Assembly (NCBI GenBank): GCA_004556705.1
Contig: SFGA01000017.1
Coordinates: 1-40,031 of the forward strand
Length of the DNA: 40,031 nt
Direction of reading: 5' to 3'
Source: Ruminococcus sp.
GTDB taxonomy: Bacteria; Bacillota; Clostridia; Oscillospirales; Acutalibacteraceae
Positions 1 to 9,205 of this stretch are shown here, in pieces. Position 1 is the stretch's first letter, and each line of letters begins with the position of its first letter. The translations under genes and the position numbers were made by a program. The notes beneath the pieces are model-generated. The model did no database searches. It was not told the DNA's origin and was given only the letters and a program-made list of their open reading frames with translations.

Positions 1-3000
1 CTGCTTTGTCATCAAGCCCTTTTGGTCGTATTCCAACGCAGAAAGAATTACAGAGTTTGTTCCGTTTCCGACAGAAGTCGAAACAGTTCTACCGAACTTA
101 TCGTAATTAAATTTATACTGCGTAGAATTGTTTACCTTTATTTCTGCTAAACGGTCATTATTGTAGGAATATGTGTTTGTATGACCGCCTGCGGAAACGC
201 TTAAAAGGTTATTATTCTTTGGGTTATAACTGTATGTTGTGGTATTGCCTGCTGCGTTTGTAACAGATGATAAAGTGCCGTTAACCGTATCATAATTATA
301 TGTGGTGGTGTTGCCCGCTTGATCGGTCTGTGTTTTAAGGTAGTCTCCTTTATCGGTATATGTAGCACTTGAATACAGCTTTTTCTTTTCGCTTTCGTTA
401 GATGAATAATCTTCTATCAAGTACCACTTTTGACTTGTATTTTTCGGTGTGCGTAAAGGTCTTTGTGTGATAACGGAATTCACTTCTGCCGAAAAGCTGC
501 TTCCGTCTGTTGAATCAAGATAATAACTCATTCCCGGCGATGCAACTGTCGAAATAACGAATGATCCGTCACCTGTAGGCAAAACAACAAATTTGAAAGC
601 ATAGGAATCTGTGTTCTGACTTCGAAGTTTTAATTTAGCTCCTACTTCCGAACTGCCGTTTTCAACATACAGATATTCCCCATTCAGCTTTATCTTATAA
701 ATACCGCTGTCGATGCGTTCAAATTCCCATTGCTGTAAATTGCTGATGTTTGAATATGAATGGTTTACAACATCGCCGTCATTTCCCTTGTCAAGAACAT
801 AAGAGGTAAGCTGATTTACTATGGCATATTTTTTTGTTGTATCAATCTCGTTGTGCGTAACATTAACGCCCTTTGTTGCGGTGCGTGTTAAATTACCCTT
901 TTCGTCATATTCCAAATAATATTTCAACCCGTCAGACGAAAATGCTGTATTTATATTATTTGAGTTGTCATAGCTATACAGATAACTGCTTCCCGAAGGA
1001 TTGAGCATACCTGCAAGGTTATTTCCCTGATAGCCAAAGGTTGAATTGGATTTTGCAAGATCTACGGATGAAACAATATTGCCGTTGTTGTCATAGGTGT
1101 ATGTCTGACCGAATTCTTCTTTATAGCAGAACGCTCCCGTTGTATATACGTTGTTTGCATTATTGTAATAGTATACCTCAAAGCAGACACGGGCATAGTC
1201 TTCCGGTGCTATGGCTTTTCCGCTTACAAATTGCCACGAAGTAACCTCGGGATTGGCGTCAATTCTTTTAACGCCGACATTCTGACCTGCCGAATTGTAA
1301 AAATACAGAGCAATGCCGAATTTCGGATCATTTGGTTTTAAGCCCGAAGTTGTCGGAACAGAACGAGCACTAACCCATGCGCCTATGCTGAAAACGTCGC
1401 CCTTCTTACCCGAAACGCCGGCATATTGCCAAATGCCCTTTGCTCCATCGGTAGGAGAGCCGGTTGCTGTTAAGGAATACGGATATTCCGAAAAAGCGTT
1501 TGAAACATTCACACTTCCGTATGACTCCCACGCATAAGTTGAATTTGACGCATCGGAGTTCTGCAAAAGGTTATAACTGCTTGCACCCATTCCCTTTTCA
1601 AATTGGAAGTTATCCGCATAAAAAGTACCGTAAGCATTGGGTTCCAAGCCGCAGAAAAGTCGAATTTTATCACCCGGATCTACTGTGACACTTACTGTAA
1701 ATCGTTGCCAATCTTCTGTTTTGGTAACGCTTTCTGCTTTAATATAATCAACAGCTCCGCTATCATCCCACTTTTTAATTCCTATGGATGTTCCGCCGTT
1801 TGAAAGCGTATTGTTGTCGGTGGTTATGTATCCCGAAAATGTGTAATCTCCGGGTGCGAGTGACAGGTAGTCAGCTGTAATCAAGCTATCTCCCAAGCCG
1901 TTAACAGCTCTTGTAAATTCAACGGCATTGTTATCAAGATAGCCACGATTTGTATTGATTGTAGCACCGGAACTTGCATCACTGTTATACGCCGTAAAAT
2001 ATAACATTCCGTCCCTGAAACCCTGATTTTTAATAAGATTTGTAACGGACTTAATAACTTTAGACTGCGAAACGACCTTGTTATTCATAAGGCTTGTCTT
2101 GCTGTTTGTTCCATTACTGTTCTGATAGTCAAAATACTGAGCTTCGCCGTCTTTGTTAGAAACAATGCCGATATTTTGACCGAAGTTATTAAACTGATAA
2201 GTATATGTGTTATCGGTTATTATATTGTTGTTTACTGCGTGCTGCGCTTGTACGGTTGTTTCGTTAGGATAATATGCAAACTGATAGCGAACCGGCAAAT
2301 TTCCGTTGAAATCTCCGTTGCTAAAAGATCTGACTCTGAAAGCAGAAGTCCAATCATATTCTATATTAACTCTGTTTCCGTCAATGTCGGTAATCCTGTT
2401 AAGAAACTTGTACGATCCGTATTGATGGACAAGCGATATGCTCTTTTCATCGGGGAAAGTAATGGATGTTAAACAACCATCGGTATAATCGAAGTAGGTG
2501 CACCTGCCTACAGGATCTTCGATATACTTAAGATAGTATGTATTCGTGTTATCAATAAAGCCGTGAAAGAACTTATATTCCCTGCCGGCGCCATCATAAA
2601 CATTTGAAAGCAAGAATTGACCGTTTCCCAATTCATAGTATGAAATTTCTGACGAAACACCGTTTGCATTTGTAATCTTTGTTATTCTTCCGACTTCATC
2701 AAAATACATACGGTTTTTATCTTTATCGGTAATGCGGTATTTTGCTCCGCCAAACGAAGAATCAGAATTATTTTCATTGCAATCAAGCGTATAGCCTAAA
2801 CCGTCCTCGTCTTTGCCGGTATTCCCATTGTTTTCAAAGTAAAACCAATGCCTTGTTCCGTCTGCATCGATAAGATAATATTTATATCCCTCATTGAATA
2901 GCTTTCCCGTTTCTTGTATAAGACAAATGTTATAATTCATCTGCATACCGTTTCCGAGCCGTGCGTTATATATTGAATTATCCCTATTTGAATTATATAC

Positions 3001-4683
3001 AAGTGAAATTGCAACGGGCATAAGATTTCCGCCCAAATCCTGTGTTAAAGGTTGAGTGAATACTAAATTTCCGTTGTAATTGTTTACGCTTGCCGTTCCG
3101 TTGCGTCCTGCGGGCATACTTGTATATGACCAGTAGTCTTCAAATCCGCTCATATTGCGGTATGCAACACTAAGTACAGGTCTTGTAGTCGAATATGTTT
3201 TATATTCTATGGAGTGAAACCACACCTTGTGAGTGTTTGTCTGCTGCGTTTCAAGCATTATTCCGTAGTTAGGCGATGTTCCTTCATACCACGAATACAC
3301 GAGCTTTGTTATATCAATTGATTTGAATTCAGGATATATATAATTGTCGTGATAGTCATTCTGCGTTTTATTATCTGCGTTAACTATCATATAATCGGCA
3401 ATTGTGCCATCACACGAAGGCTGATTATTATAATTCAGGCTTTGTTTGTTCCAAGCACTTGTAACTCTATGTGCATTTATCACTACATTGTCTGTTGTTG
3501 AATACACATTTCTTTTGCAAACAGCAAGCTGAGCGCCAATTACCTTTGAGCCGATTCCGCCGATATACGGTAAATTATTTATTTTGATATACGCTTTAGC
3601 ATTTCCGTATTTATATATGTTATTTCCCACATACATACTTCCGGCATCATCTTTAACTTGTCCGAAAGCTTTATCCGGGTATCCCGAAGCGACAAAAGTG
3701 CTTGCCATTTCATTTCTGTCCTGCTCTGTTTTGATGGCAGGATCAACGGTTACAGGAAATACTCTGTCTTCCGCATCAAGCCACTGCGAATCAAGTATCA
3801 TCGTAACAATAAAACTGTTCTCTTTGACATTTGAAAGCGTAAGAGTTATGCCTTCAGATATCTCGCCTGCCGAATCATACATAAACGGTGCAGAAAGGGT
3901 AAATACAGTTTCTCCGCAGCTATTTTGCAAAATTATTGTCTTATCATCGACTGAATACGGAGACAATTTATTGGTTTTATATTCAACAGAAAACATCTTT
4001 TGAACAGACTTATCTTTAAGAATTATATTTTCCTTAAGCTGTTCGGGCATTACGATATACTGCAAATCAGTATTATTGAATAAGCCCTCATAAACAACCT
4101 GCGAAGTGAGATTTTCAAGCGTTGTTTCATCTTCGTCATTTTCATTTTTTAATACTTTTGCGGTCTTTTTATTTGAATCGGAAAAAGTCCAAGACAAATC
4201 GTATCCGTCTTTGGAAAGACGAACAAGCTTATTTCCGTTCGATTTCTTTGAAAATCTTACTGTATAATCGCCAAAATTGTTAATCAAATCTTTATTCAAA
4301 GGGTTTTTGACGAGTTTTGAATCATCAGATGCAACCTCTGAAAGAGTATTGTTGTAATCTATCCACTCTCCGTCCTTTTCAATATGGACGGGCATTTCAT
4401 ACATAACAGCTTGATATGTGCCGTCACTCATTCTGAAATGTTTGACATACTCTTCCCTCTTTGTATTGTCCTCGCAAAGTATTTTTACATTGTTGTTTTC
4501 GTCAAGCACTTTATCTCCAGGATTTTGTGCATCTTCTTTTTTAGATTTTTCGTTGCTTTCGGTAACAGTCTTTATTTTATCAGCAGACTCTGCAACGACT
4601 TGCATTGGTATTATTTCAAATACCAAAAGCAAGGTTAAAAATACCGCTATAAATTTTGCCGCAAATTTGAATTTGGTTTTCAT
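1..4683 (-). CDS. Secreted DNRLRE / YD-repeat (RHS-like) surface protein, 3' end outside window
   Basis: The minus frame is open from the ATG at 4683 to the window edge: 1561 codons with no stop, so the C-terminus is missing. It begins with a signal peptide (MKTKFKFAAKF, then a hydrophobic stretch ending near VVAES). A GGAAG ribosome site precedes it. At about residues 315-485 there is a DNRLRE-like region (STFVASGYPDKAFG start; conserved SWYEGTSPNYGIML end). YD/RHS-type repeats begin near residue 665 (GRITKITNANG, VYDGAGREY). At about 880-1130 there is a segment like carbohydrate-binding modules, and at about 1280-1395 a ricin-B-like segment (YVLDKGNDG, NLQQWEF). YD repeats resume at the end (GNTTTYNYDTVNGTLSSVTN). 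Such proteins are secreted or wall-bound and may bind glycans or carry C-terminal toxins; which applies here cannot be seen. Clearly a real gene despite the missing stop. Confidence 0.93.
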   Translation of the reverse strand, partial: MKTKFKFAAKFIAVFLTLLLVFEIIPMQVVAESADKIKTVTESNEKSKKEDAQNPGDKVLDENNNVKILCEDNTKREEYVKHFRMSDGTYQAVMYEMPVHIEKDGEWIDYNNTLSEVASDDSKLVKNPLNKDLINNFGDYTVRFSKKSNGNKLVRLSKDGYDLSWTFSDSNKKTAKVLKNENDEDETTLENLTSQVVYEGLFNNTDLQYIVMPEQLKENIILKDKSVQKMFSVEYKTNKLSPYSVDDKTIILQNSCGETVFTLSAPFMYDSAGEISEGITLTLSNVKENSFIVTMILDSQWLDAEDRVFPVTVDPAIKTEQDRNEMASTFVASGYPDKAFGQVKDDAGSMYVGNNIYKYGNAKAYIKINNLPYIGGIGSKVIGAQLAVCKRNVYSTTDNVVINAHRVTSAWNKQSLNYNNQPSCDGTIADYMIVNADNKTQNDYHDNYIYPEFKSIDITKLVYSWYEGTSPNYGIMLETQQTNTHKVWFHSIEYKTYSTTRPVLSVAYRNMSGFEDYWSYTSMPAGRNGTASVNNYNGNLVFTQPLTQDLGGNLMPVAISLVYNSNRDNSIYNARLGNGMQMNYNICLIQETGKLFNEGYKYYLIDADGTRHWFYFENNGNTGKDEDGLGYTLDCNENNSDSSFGGAKYRITDKDKNRMYFDEVGRITKITNANGVSSEISYYELGNGQFLLSNVYDGAGREYKFFHGFIDNTNTYYLKYIEDPVGRCTYFDYTDGCLTSITFPDEKSISLVHQYGSYKFLNRITDIDGNRVNIEYDWTSAFRVRSFSNGDFNGNLPVRYQFAYYPNETTVQAQHAVNNNIITDNTYTYQFNNFGQNIGIVSNKDGEAQYFDYQNSNGTNSKTSLMNNKVVSQSKVIKSVTNLIKNQGFRDGMLYFTAYNSDASSGATINTNRGYLDNNAVEFTRAVNGLGDSLITADYLSLAPGDYTFSGYITTDNNTLSNGGTSIGIKKWDDSGAVDYIKAESVTKTEDWQRFTVSVTVDPGDKIRLFCGLEPNAYGTFYADNFQFEKGMGASSYNLLQNSDASNSTYAWESYGSVNVSNAFSEYPYSLTATGSPTDGAKGIWQYAGVSGKKGDVFSIGAWVSARSVPTTSGLKPNDPKFGIALYFYNSAGQNVGVKRIDANPEVTSWQFVSGKAIAPEDYARVCFEVYYYNNANNVYTTGAFCYKEEFGQTYTYDNNGNIVSSVDLAKSNSTFGYQGNNLAGMLNPSGSSYLYSYDNSNNINTAFSSDGLKYYLEYDEKGNLTRTATKGVNVTHNEIDTTKKYAIVNQLTSYVLDKGNDGDVVNHSYSNISNLQQWEFERIDSGIYKIKLNGEYLYVENGSSEVGAKLKLRSQNTDSYAFKFVVLPTGDGSFVISTVASPGMSYYLDSTDGSSFSAEVNSVITQRPLRTPKNTSQKWYLIEDYSSNESEKKKLYSSATYTDKGDYLKTQTDQAGNTTTYNYDTVNGTLSSVTNAAGNTTTYSYNPKNNNLLSVSAGGHTNTYSYNNDRLAEIKVNNSTQYKFNYDKFGRTVSTSVGNGTNSVILSALEYDQKGLMTKQ

Positions 4684-4929
4684 ACCCATCTTCCTTTTTT
4701 GTTAATATTTTTTACAAAACAATAAAATTGGCACTATCACCTCAAATCGTATTGATTTTATATCCTTGTGTATTTGACAAAACAAAAAATGATGTTAGAG
4801 CTGATATTCTGAAAATAGGGTGGGTAAAGCCATTATATAGTACAAAATTACAAAAGTATACAGAGTAAAAATAAGTTTGTATCAATGAACAAATAATCTG
4901 TGTAATTATTGTGCATATAACCCATTGAC

Positions 4930-5190
4930 AATCATAACCACTAGTAAACTAGTGGTTTGCACAGGCCCTATAAGGGCCGCCTACTGGCTGAGCCCCTGAA
5001 AGGGGCTTAGAAGTTTGGCAACGCATTACTATTTCAAGCAACCCCTCACGTGGGGCTGTTTGTTTTTTGCTTACTTATTCTTGGTACCCGTAAACGGGTC
5101 AAAGTATTCTTTTATGCTCATTTGGTCTTGTGCGAAATCTTCTTCAAGTTGATTTCTAATATATTCTTCGATTACCCTTTTATTTCTTCC
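4930..5190 (-). mobile_element. Remnant of an IS200/IS605-family element: transposase C-terminus plus hairpin-rich right end
   Basis: Read on the minus strand, a transposase tail (5190-5071) is followed by four compact inverted repeats. They lie at 5042-5055 (CCCC/GGGG around CACGTG), 4991-5007 (AGCCCCT gaa AGGGGCT), 4964-4978 (GGCCC/GGGCC) and 4937-4956 (ACCACTAGT/ACTAGTGGT, perfect). Subterminal imperfect hairpins recognised as single strands by the Y1 transposase are typical of this family. The 5' part of the element is missing, so it cannot move by itself. The outer boundary near 4930 is an estimate. Confidence 0.72.
5071..5190 (-). pseudogene. tnpA: IS200-type transposase TnpA, C-terminal fragment
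   Basis: The minus frame ending in TAA at 5071-5073 encodes 39 residues beginning GRNKRVIEEYIRNQLEEDF and containing DQMSIKEYFDPFTG. This matches, from memory of the family, the conserved tail of Firmicute IS200-like Y1 transposases (a GxNxxVIxEYIRNQL segment, then DPFTG). The catalytic HUH motif and the tyrosine helix lie in the lost N-terminal part. The homology begins exactly where the upstream signal-peptide-like reading frame hits a stop, which suggests the truncation junction is at about 5190. Confidence 0.75.
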
Positions 5191-5258
5191 TATGTGAATA
5201 ATGTCATCATTGATGCTATTGATACTATCACAGAAACTAATTTTTTAATTTTATTCAT
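5190..5258 (-). pseudogene. Truncated small secreted-peptide gene (signal peptide only)
   Basis: An AAAGAGG ribosome site precedes an ATG at 5258. The 22-residue product (MNKIKKLVSVIVSIASMMTL, then FT) has a basic start and hydrophobic core like a Sec signal peptide and ends at TAG 5190-5192. The stop coincides with the start of IS200 TnpA homology, so this is probably the beginning of a secreted protein gene cut by the element. It could instead be a genuine short hydrophobic peptide. The unannotated 5260-5524 stretch upstream holds only AT-rich sequence and a weak inverted repeat at about 5356-5390. Confidence 0.4.
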
Positions 5259-5524
5259 GATTTAACCTCTTTTTGTTTATTACTAATTAAAACAATATCA
5301 TATGGAATGCAAAAGAAGCCCTGTTGATTAGCACTAATAACCGTTAAACTGTCTCTGCCCATTATTGAATTCACAATGAGCAGAAACATATTTTCTGGAA
5401 GAATAGAACGAACTGCAATTTATGGCATATTAATTTAAATTTTCTTGTTGTAAACAAATAATTTTTTCTGTATTGTCAGTTGTTTTTCTAAGCAATATCA
5501 AAATCCGTTTTCAACAAATTCTTG

Positions 5525-5935
5525 TTAACTGTAAGTTTTTTCAATATTCTTCGTGATATTATCATCACTTCCGCCCGTACCTGAAATAGTAAATACTACA
5601 TGTGCACGGTAGGTGTCTTTGCTTGATAATTGTACAGAATGACTTCTTGAAAAGTTTGTTGATGTTGAAGTATCCGTCCAGCTTCCACCGTTAACGGTAA
5701 CCCAAATAATTCCAACCTTTTTCTGTACTTTGGTTACAATTTCAGCACTTTTAGTAACTCCTGATTTGCCATAGTATTCGTATGATACAGTTGCCTTTCC
5801 ACTGCTTGATATTGAAAATAATACATCAGTTGAATTTACATTATTTGATAATGGTTGAATACTGCTGGCATAGGTAGTAATTGTTGCTGTGAAAATTATA
5901 AACAAGCAAAGCATAACAGCAATAACTTTTTTCAT
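5525..5935 (-). CDS. Small secreted beta-rich protein, unknown function
   Basis: This is a 136-residue protein with a clear signal peptide (MKKVIAVMLCLFIIFTATIT, cleavage probably after TYAS). The mature part is about 112 residues, rich in Ser/Thr/Gly/Val with alternating hydrophobic residues (GKATVSYEYYGKSG, TDTSTSTNFSRSHSVQLSS). It looks like an extracellular beta-sandwich and has no cysteines. The start is supported by AAAGGAGGAA six bases upstream. It lies 79 bp downstream of the anti-sigma gene on the same strand, so it may belong to the same regulon. No family recognised. Confidence 0.75.
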   Translation of the reverse strand: MKKVIAVMLCLFIIFTATITTYASSIQPLSNNVNSTDVLFSISSSGKATVSYEYYGKSGVTKSAEIVTKVQKKVGIIWVTVNGGSWTDTSTSTNFSRSHSVQLSSKDTYRAHVVFTISGTGGSDDNITKNIEKTYS

Positions 5936-6014
5936 AAAAAATTCCTCCTTTCTTACTAATTTATGCCTTCATAACATACAACAGTAAAAAGGAGGAATAT
6001 GGTTACAAAAATTT

Positions 6015-6686
6015 TTAATTTTTTTGAGAAATGTTTTTTTGTAATATCATTATTTCATCTTTATATTTTTTAGAAACATTAATAGTAAACCAATAATACC
6101 CATCAGTCCATCTTAAAAATGCCCCCGATTCATCTTCAATATAATATGCTTCGTGTCCATTTATATATAATTCTTTGTAATTATGTTCATTATCAACAGT
6201 AAAACTTGTATCAAGAAGTTTTTGAGAAAATACAATTTCTTCATTGTTTTCATCTCTCCAAATTGTAAAAACTTTAAAATCATCCTTTTGATACTCTTTT
6301 ACTTCAAATCCTTCAGGTAAGGCGGTTAATGTGTATTCTGTTTCTATTCGGTCCACAGGCGGAGTTGATTCCTCGCTTAATGATACTTGATTAAACTGAG
6401 GAAATACCTTTTTAATAAATTCAATAAACGGAGTTCTTGTTGCCGTTACGCTCATTAGACCGGTAAACAAAACAATTATTGCAACAATTGCCGCTAATAA
6501 TCCTTTTCTTATATTTCGTCTTGTTGAAATCTTTATTGTATTATTCTTTTTGATAAGTTTCTCCATTGACTTTTCAAACTTTGTTGAAAAATCCCATTCT
6601 ATTTCATCTTCACTTTTTAATTTCGCATTATCCAACGCTTCTGCTTCCAAAAAAGCCCAAATAAACATTGATTTGCTGTTTTCCAA
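6015..6686 (-). CDS. Membrane anti-sigma-factor-like protein with DUF4367-type C-terminus
   Basis: A cytoplasmic N-terminus of about 75 residues, rich in acidic and basic residues, is followed by one transmembrane helix (GLLAAIVAIIVLFTGLM). An extracytoplasmic domain of about 120 residues follows (YTLTALPEGFEVKEY ... GHEAYYIEDESGAFLRWTDG), resembling DUF4367 domains found next to ECF sigma genes in Clostridia. I place the start at TTG 6686, two bases after the sigma stop codon, because GGAG sits eight bases upstream. An ATG at 6710 in the same frame would overlap the sigma gene by 23 bp and lacks a good ribosome site. It probably holds the upstream sigma factor inactive until an envelope signal. 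With that sigma gene broken, its present role is unclear. Confidence 0.8.
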   Translation of the reverse strand: MENSKSMFIWAFLEAEALDNAKLKSEDEIEWDFSTKFEKSMEKLIKKNNTIKISTRRNIRKGLLAAIVAIIVLFTGLMSVTATRTPFIEFIKKVFPQFNQVSLSEESTPPVDRIETEYTLTALPEGFEVKEYQKDDFKVFTIWRDENNEEIVFSQKLLDTSFTVDNEHNYKELYINGHEAYYIEDESGAFLRWTDGYYWFTINVSKKYKDEIMILQKNISQKN

Positions 6687-6687
6687 A

Positions 6688-7233
6688 TTATTCACTCCAT
6701 TCTTTTTCAAGAATTTCTATCAACATCTTTTTACCACGGACAAGTTGCTGTCTTACCGCCGAGTTCTTTTTACCAAGCAAATCGGCAATATCTTTTATTT
6801 TCATCTCGCATACAAAATGATAAAACATAACATCCCTGTATGTATCGTTTAAGTTTCTTATGGCTGAAACGATTTTTTCGTAATCTTTACTAACACTGAG
6901 TTTTTCAAAAAAGTGTTCGTCTGTCATATTTTCAACATCTTCAAGATGAATATGCTTATTTCTTGTTGTATTCTTTTTGGAAAGATTGATTGCGGTATTT
7001 TTTGTCGCTTTTAGAACATAGGATAATGCTTCGTTTGATTTAGGATCGCCTATAGAATTCATATTGCGTGCAATTTATATAAAAGTATCATGTACAGCGT
7101 CTTCGGCATCCTCATGATTACGAAGAATCGAATAAGCAGTCGAAACCATTCTTTTCCTATATTCATTATATATGATTTCAAATTTTTCTCTGTCGTCTTC
7201 GTCGTCGATAAACGCCATATAAAAAGCCAACAT
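6688..7233 (-). pseudogene. ECF-type RNA polymerase sigma factor, interrupted by an in-frame stop
   Basis: The frame from ATG 7233 reads MLAFYMAFIDDEDDREKFEI, continues through a typical sigma region 2 (YRKRMVSTAYSILRNHEDAE, DAVHDTFI), hits TAA at 7075-7077, and resumes without a shift as IARNMNSIGDP. Region 4 follows (LNDTYRDVMFYHFVCEMKIK, DIADLLGKKNSAVRQQLVRG). Relatives commonly have Lys at the interrupted position in DTFIKIA-type sequences, so AAA to TAA is the simplest explanation. A shorter product could start at ATG 7062 but would lack most of region 2 and not act as a sigma factor. Readthrough or a sequencing error cannot be excluded. Confidence 0.85.
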
Positions 7234-7563
7234 CCCTATAATATCCCTCACTTAATATAACAGTTCAAAATCAATTTCTGCTACAAACTATTTTACTCCT
7301 TATTTTTTAATTTAGCAATAATTCGTGTCAAAACATGTCAAATTAAGCTACTTTTTATGATAAATCTAATAAAATCGCTTATACGTTTTAATATTTTCTG
7401 AAATTCAAATCATCATATTTTTGCTTCCGTAGAAACTGTTGCAATGATTCTGTACAACATAAAAATTGCTATATCTTTGTTTAAAGCAACGCAAATTTTG
7501 ACCGCCGAGGTTTAACTTCGGCGATCTGTTGGTTGTATTCATTTTGCGAATAGGCAATCAAGA
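7234..7563. other. Gene-free spacer with an inverted repeat and candidate left end of the mobile element
   Basis: No coding frame is supported here. It holds the presumed promoter region of the sigma/anti-sigma operon, the candidate att copy (7468-7500), and a hairpin at 7503-7523 (CGCCGAGGTT / AACTTCGGCG). The hairpin is immediately inside the element, just past the 3' end of the integrase gene, and may act as its terminator although no T-run follows. Confidence 0.5.
7468..7500. repeat. Candidate att copy, left end
   Basis: GCTATATCTTTGTTTA followed by a variable centre and AAATTTTG. It matches 18963-18995 at 27 of 33 positions and 19727-19752 at 21 of 26. It lies 63 bp beyond the integrase stop, the usual place for an att end. 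Confidence 0.5.
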
Positions 7564-8778
7564 TTACATCTCAAAGCCTTCGGTGATACCGTTGAGCCTA
7601 GATGTGTCTTTTCTGACATAATAGAGTTCAGTAATTTGCGAGGTGCTGTGTCCGAGCAGGTCGGCAACTTGGCGAGGAGTTAAGGATTTTATTGAGCCGT
7701 TCGGTTGCTTAATACCGTTGACGAGATTTGTCGCAAATGTATGACGCAGTGAATGTAGACCTTTTGTTTCAATTCCTGCGGCTTTCAGTATTCTGTAATA
7801 TCGTTTGCGGAAGTTTACAGGACGTGTATAACCGCCGTTCTCGTCGGCCACAAGGGGCGTATTTTCGCCGAAGTAGGCTTCCTTGCGTAATTTCTCTATC
7901 ATTTCTATTGCCGTCCTATTGAGGGGCACAGTGCGTTTACTGGCGGTGCTTTTCGGCTTGCCGATTTTAATTTCCCGTCCGCTTGTAAATTCCGTACCGT
8001 TTCTTCTCGATACTTCTTTTACACCCTGCCGTACTGTCAGTGTTTTGTTTTCTAGGTCAATATCGCTATTTAGTAATCCAAGTAGCTCGCCTGTTCGCAG
8101 TCCTGTGTTCAGCATCAGAATGTATGCCGCCGACTGCTGATACAGTCCTTTTCCCGTACCCCAACACCTAAAACATTCCTTTTTGAATTTTTCAATTTCT
8201 TCCGCAGTGAAAATTGTTACAGTTTCATTGTTTGGAAGATTTTCTTTATTCTGTGCCGATAGGAAATTTGATTTCTTTATCATTCCCACATTCGCCATGG
8301 GATTTTTCGGAATCAATTCTTCTCGGTAAAGGTATCGGAAATATTCATTCAGCACCACATAGGCTTTTTTGACCGTGGTGTAGGCATATCCCTTGTTCAT
8401 CCAATAGTTCAGAAGATTCTTAATGTCAGCCGAGGTGATATCGACGACCGCTTTCTCACCGAGCAGAGGATAAATTTGATTTTTGGCACTGCACTCGCTT
8501 CGGTCATAAGTAGTCGGCTCGACTGACGGGAATTTGAACACCTGAAGCCAGTTTTGCATTCTGTCTTTCAGCATTTTCTTGGACTCATCCGAATCAATTA
8601 TCTGATTTTCAAATTCAGAAACATATTCTGTCATTTTCCGATTGACCGCCTGTTTCGTTGTTCCCGAAAATGATTTCCGTTTTCGTTCTCCGTGCTCATC
8701 CATATACCAGACCACACCGCACCACCGTCCGTCTGTTCTTTTAAAAGCACTGCCGTTAGTTAATAGTTTTCGTTGCAT
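7564..8778 (-). CDS. int: Tyrosine site-specific integrase (Tn916 Int family)
   Basis: This 404-residue phage-type recombinase catalyses integration and excision of the element. An N-terminal arm-binding region (FKRTDGRWCGVVWYMDEHGE) and a SAM-like core-binding domain (about 60-170) precede the catalytic domain. The catalytic residues are in the expected order: Arg in LNTGLRTGELLGLL (about 226), H-L-R in GLHSLRHTFATNLV (about 346), His in LGHST and Tyr in ELYYV (about 386). I choose ATG 8778 because GAGGTG lies just upstream; a GTG at 8787 overlaps that ribosome site. The start overlaps the 3' end of the 104-codon gene upstream, implying translational coupling. Directionality would come from the excisionase at 12.7-12.9 kb. 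Confidence 0.95.
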   Translation of the reverse strand: MQRKLLTNGSAFKRTDGRWCGVVWYMDEHGERKRKSFSGTTKQAVNRKMTEYVSEFENQIIDSDESKKMLKDRMQNWLQVFKFPSVEPTTYDRSECSAKNQIYPLLGEKAVVDITSADIKNLLNYWMNKGYAYTTVKKAYVVLNEYFRYLYREELIPKNPMANVGMIKKSNFLSAQNKENLPNNETVTIFTAEEIEKFKKECFRCWGTGKGLYQQSAAYILMLNTGLRTGELLGLLNSDIDLENKTLTVRQGVKEVSRRNGTEFTSGREIKIGKPKSTASKRTVPLNRTAIEMIEKLRKEAYFGENTPLVADENGGYTRPVNFRKRYYRILKAAGIETKGLHSLRHTFATNLVNGIKQPNGSIKSLTPRQVADLLGHSTSQITELYYVRKDTSRLNGITEGFEM

Positions 8779-9070
8779 AATATTCACCTCGATATATGAT
8801 TTTGAATTTATACATACTGTTTCTCGTTACCATTACAAGGTCATCCTCGGTTATTGTGTATTCGCTGAAAACTGTGCTTAGGCAGTTACCAGAAAAATCA
8901 TTAAACACAATAAATCTTTTGCCTTTAAAATTTGGGGTACTTTCATAAATTGTAAGTTTGAATTGAAATCTAAGGAATGCCTCCCGCCATTTCCACTCTG
9001 AATATTCCATATCGGAAAGTTTTTCGACCGACACAAGTTCTGCAATCAAAAATCTTTCTACAATAATCGG
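8756..9070 (-). CDS. Small protein upstream of and overlapping int, unknown function
   Basis: A 104-residue protein from ATG 9070 (MPIIVERFLIAELVSVEKLS) with AGAGGAAG seven bases upstream. An in-frame extension to 9214 is unlikely: it has no ribosome site and would cross the divergent promoter. The sequence is mixed alpha/beta with no signal peptide (MEYSEWKWREAFLRF, ENDLV-like end ITEDDLVMVTRNSMYKFKII). It overlaps int by 23 bp and is probably co-transcribed with it, so it may adjust integrase expression or activity. No family recognised. Confidence 0.65.
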   Translation of the reverse strand, partial: PIIVERFLIAELVSVEKLSDMEYSEWKWREAFLRFQFKLTIYESTPNFKGKRFIVFNDFSGNCLSTVFSEYTITEDDLVMVTRNSMYKFKIIYRGEYYATKTIN

Positions 9071-9135
9071 CATAAAATCACTTCCTCTCAAGCACCATAC
9101 AATACCACAATGCTTTTTCAATATCCAGCTAATTA

Positions 9136-9164
9136 TTGATAGATTAAAATTAAAATGATATAAT
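9136..9164 (+). promoter_or_regulatory. Sigma-A-type promoter of the winged-helix gene
   Basis: TTGATA (9136-9141), a 17-base spacer and a perfect TATAAT (9159-9164) lie 41 bases before the ATG at 9206. Confidence 0.65.
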
Positions 9165-9205
9165 GTTATAAAGATACATTGGGATTTGTGAGGGGGCGTA
9201 GAAAG

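Noticed and set aside
5050..5265. Plus-strand hydrophobic frame over the IS remnant
   Set aside because: It is antisense to the TnpA tail and lacks a ribosome site.
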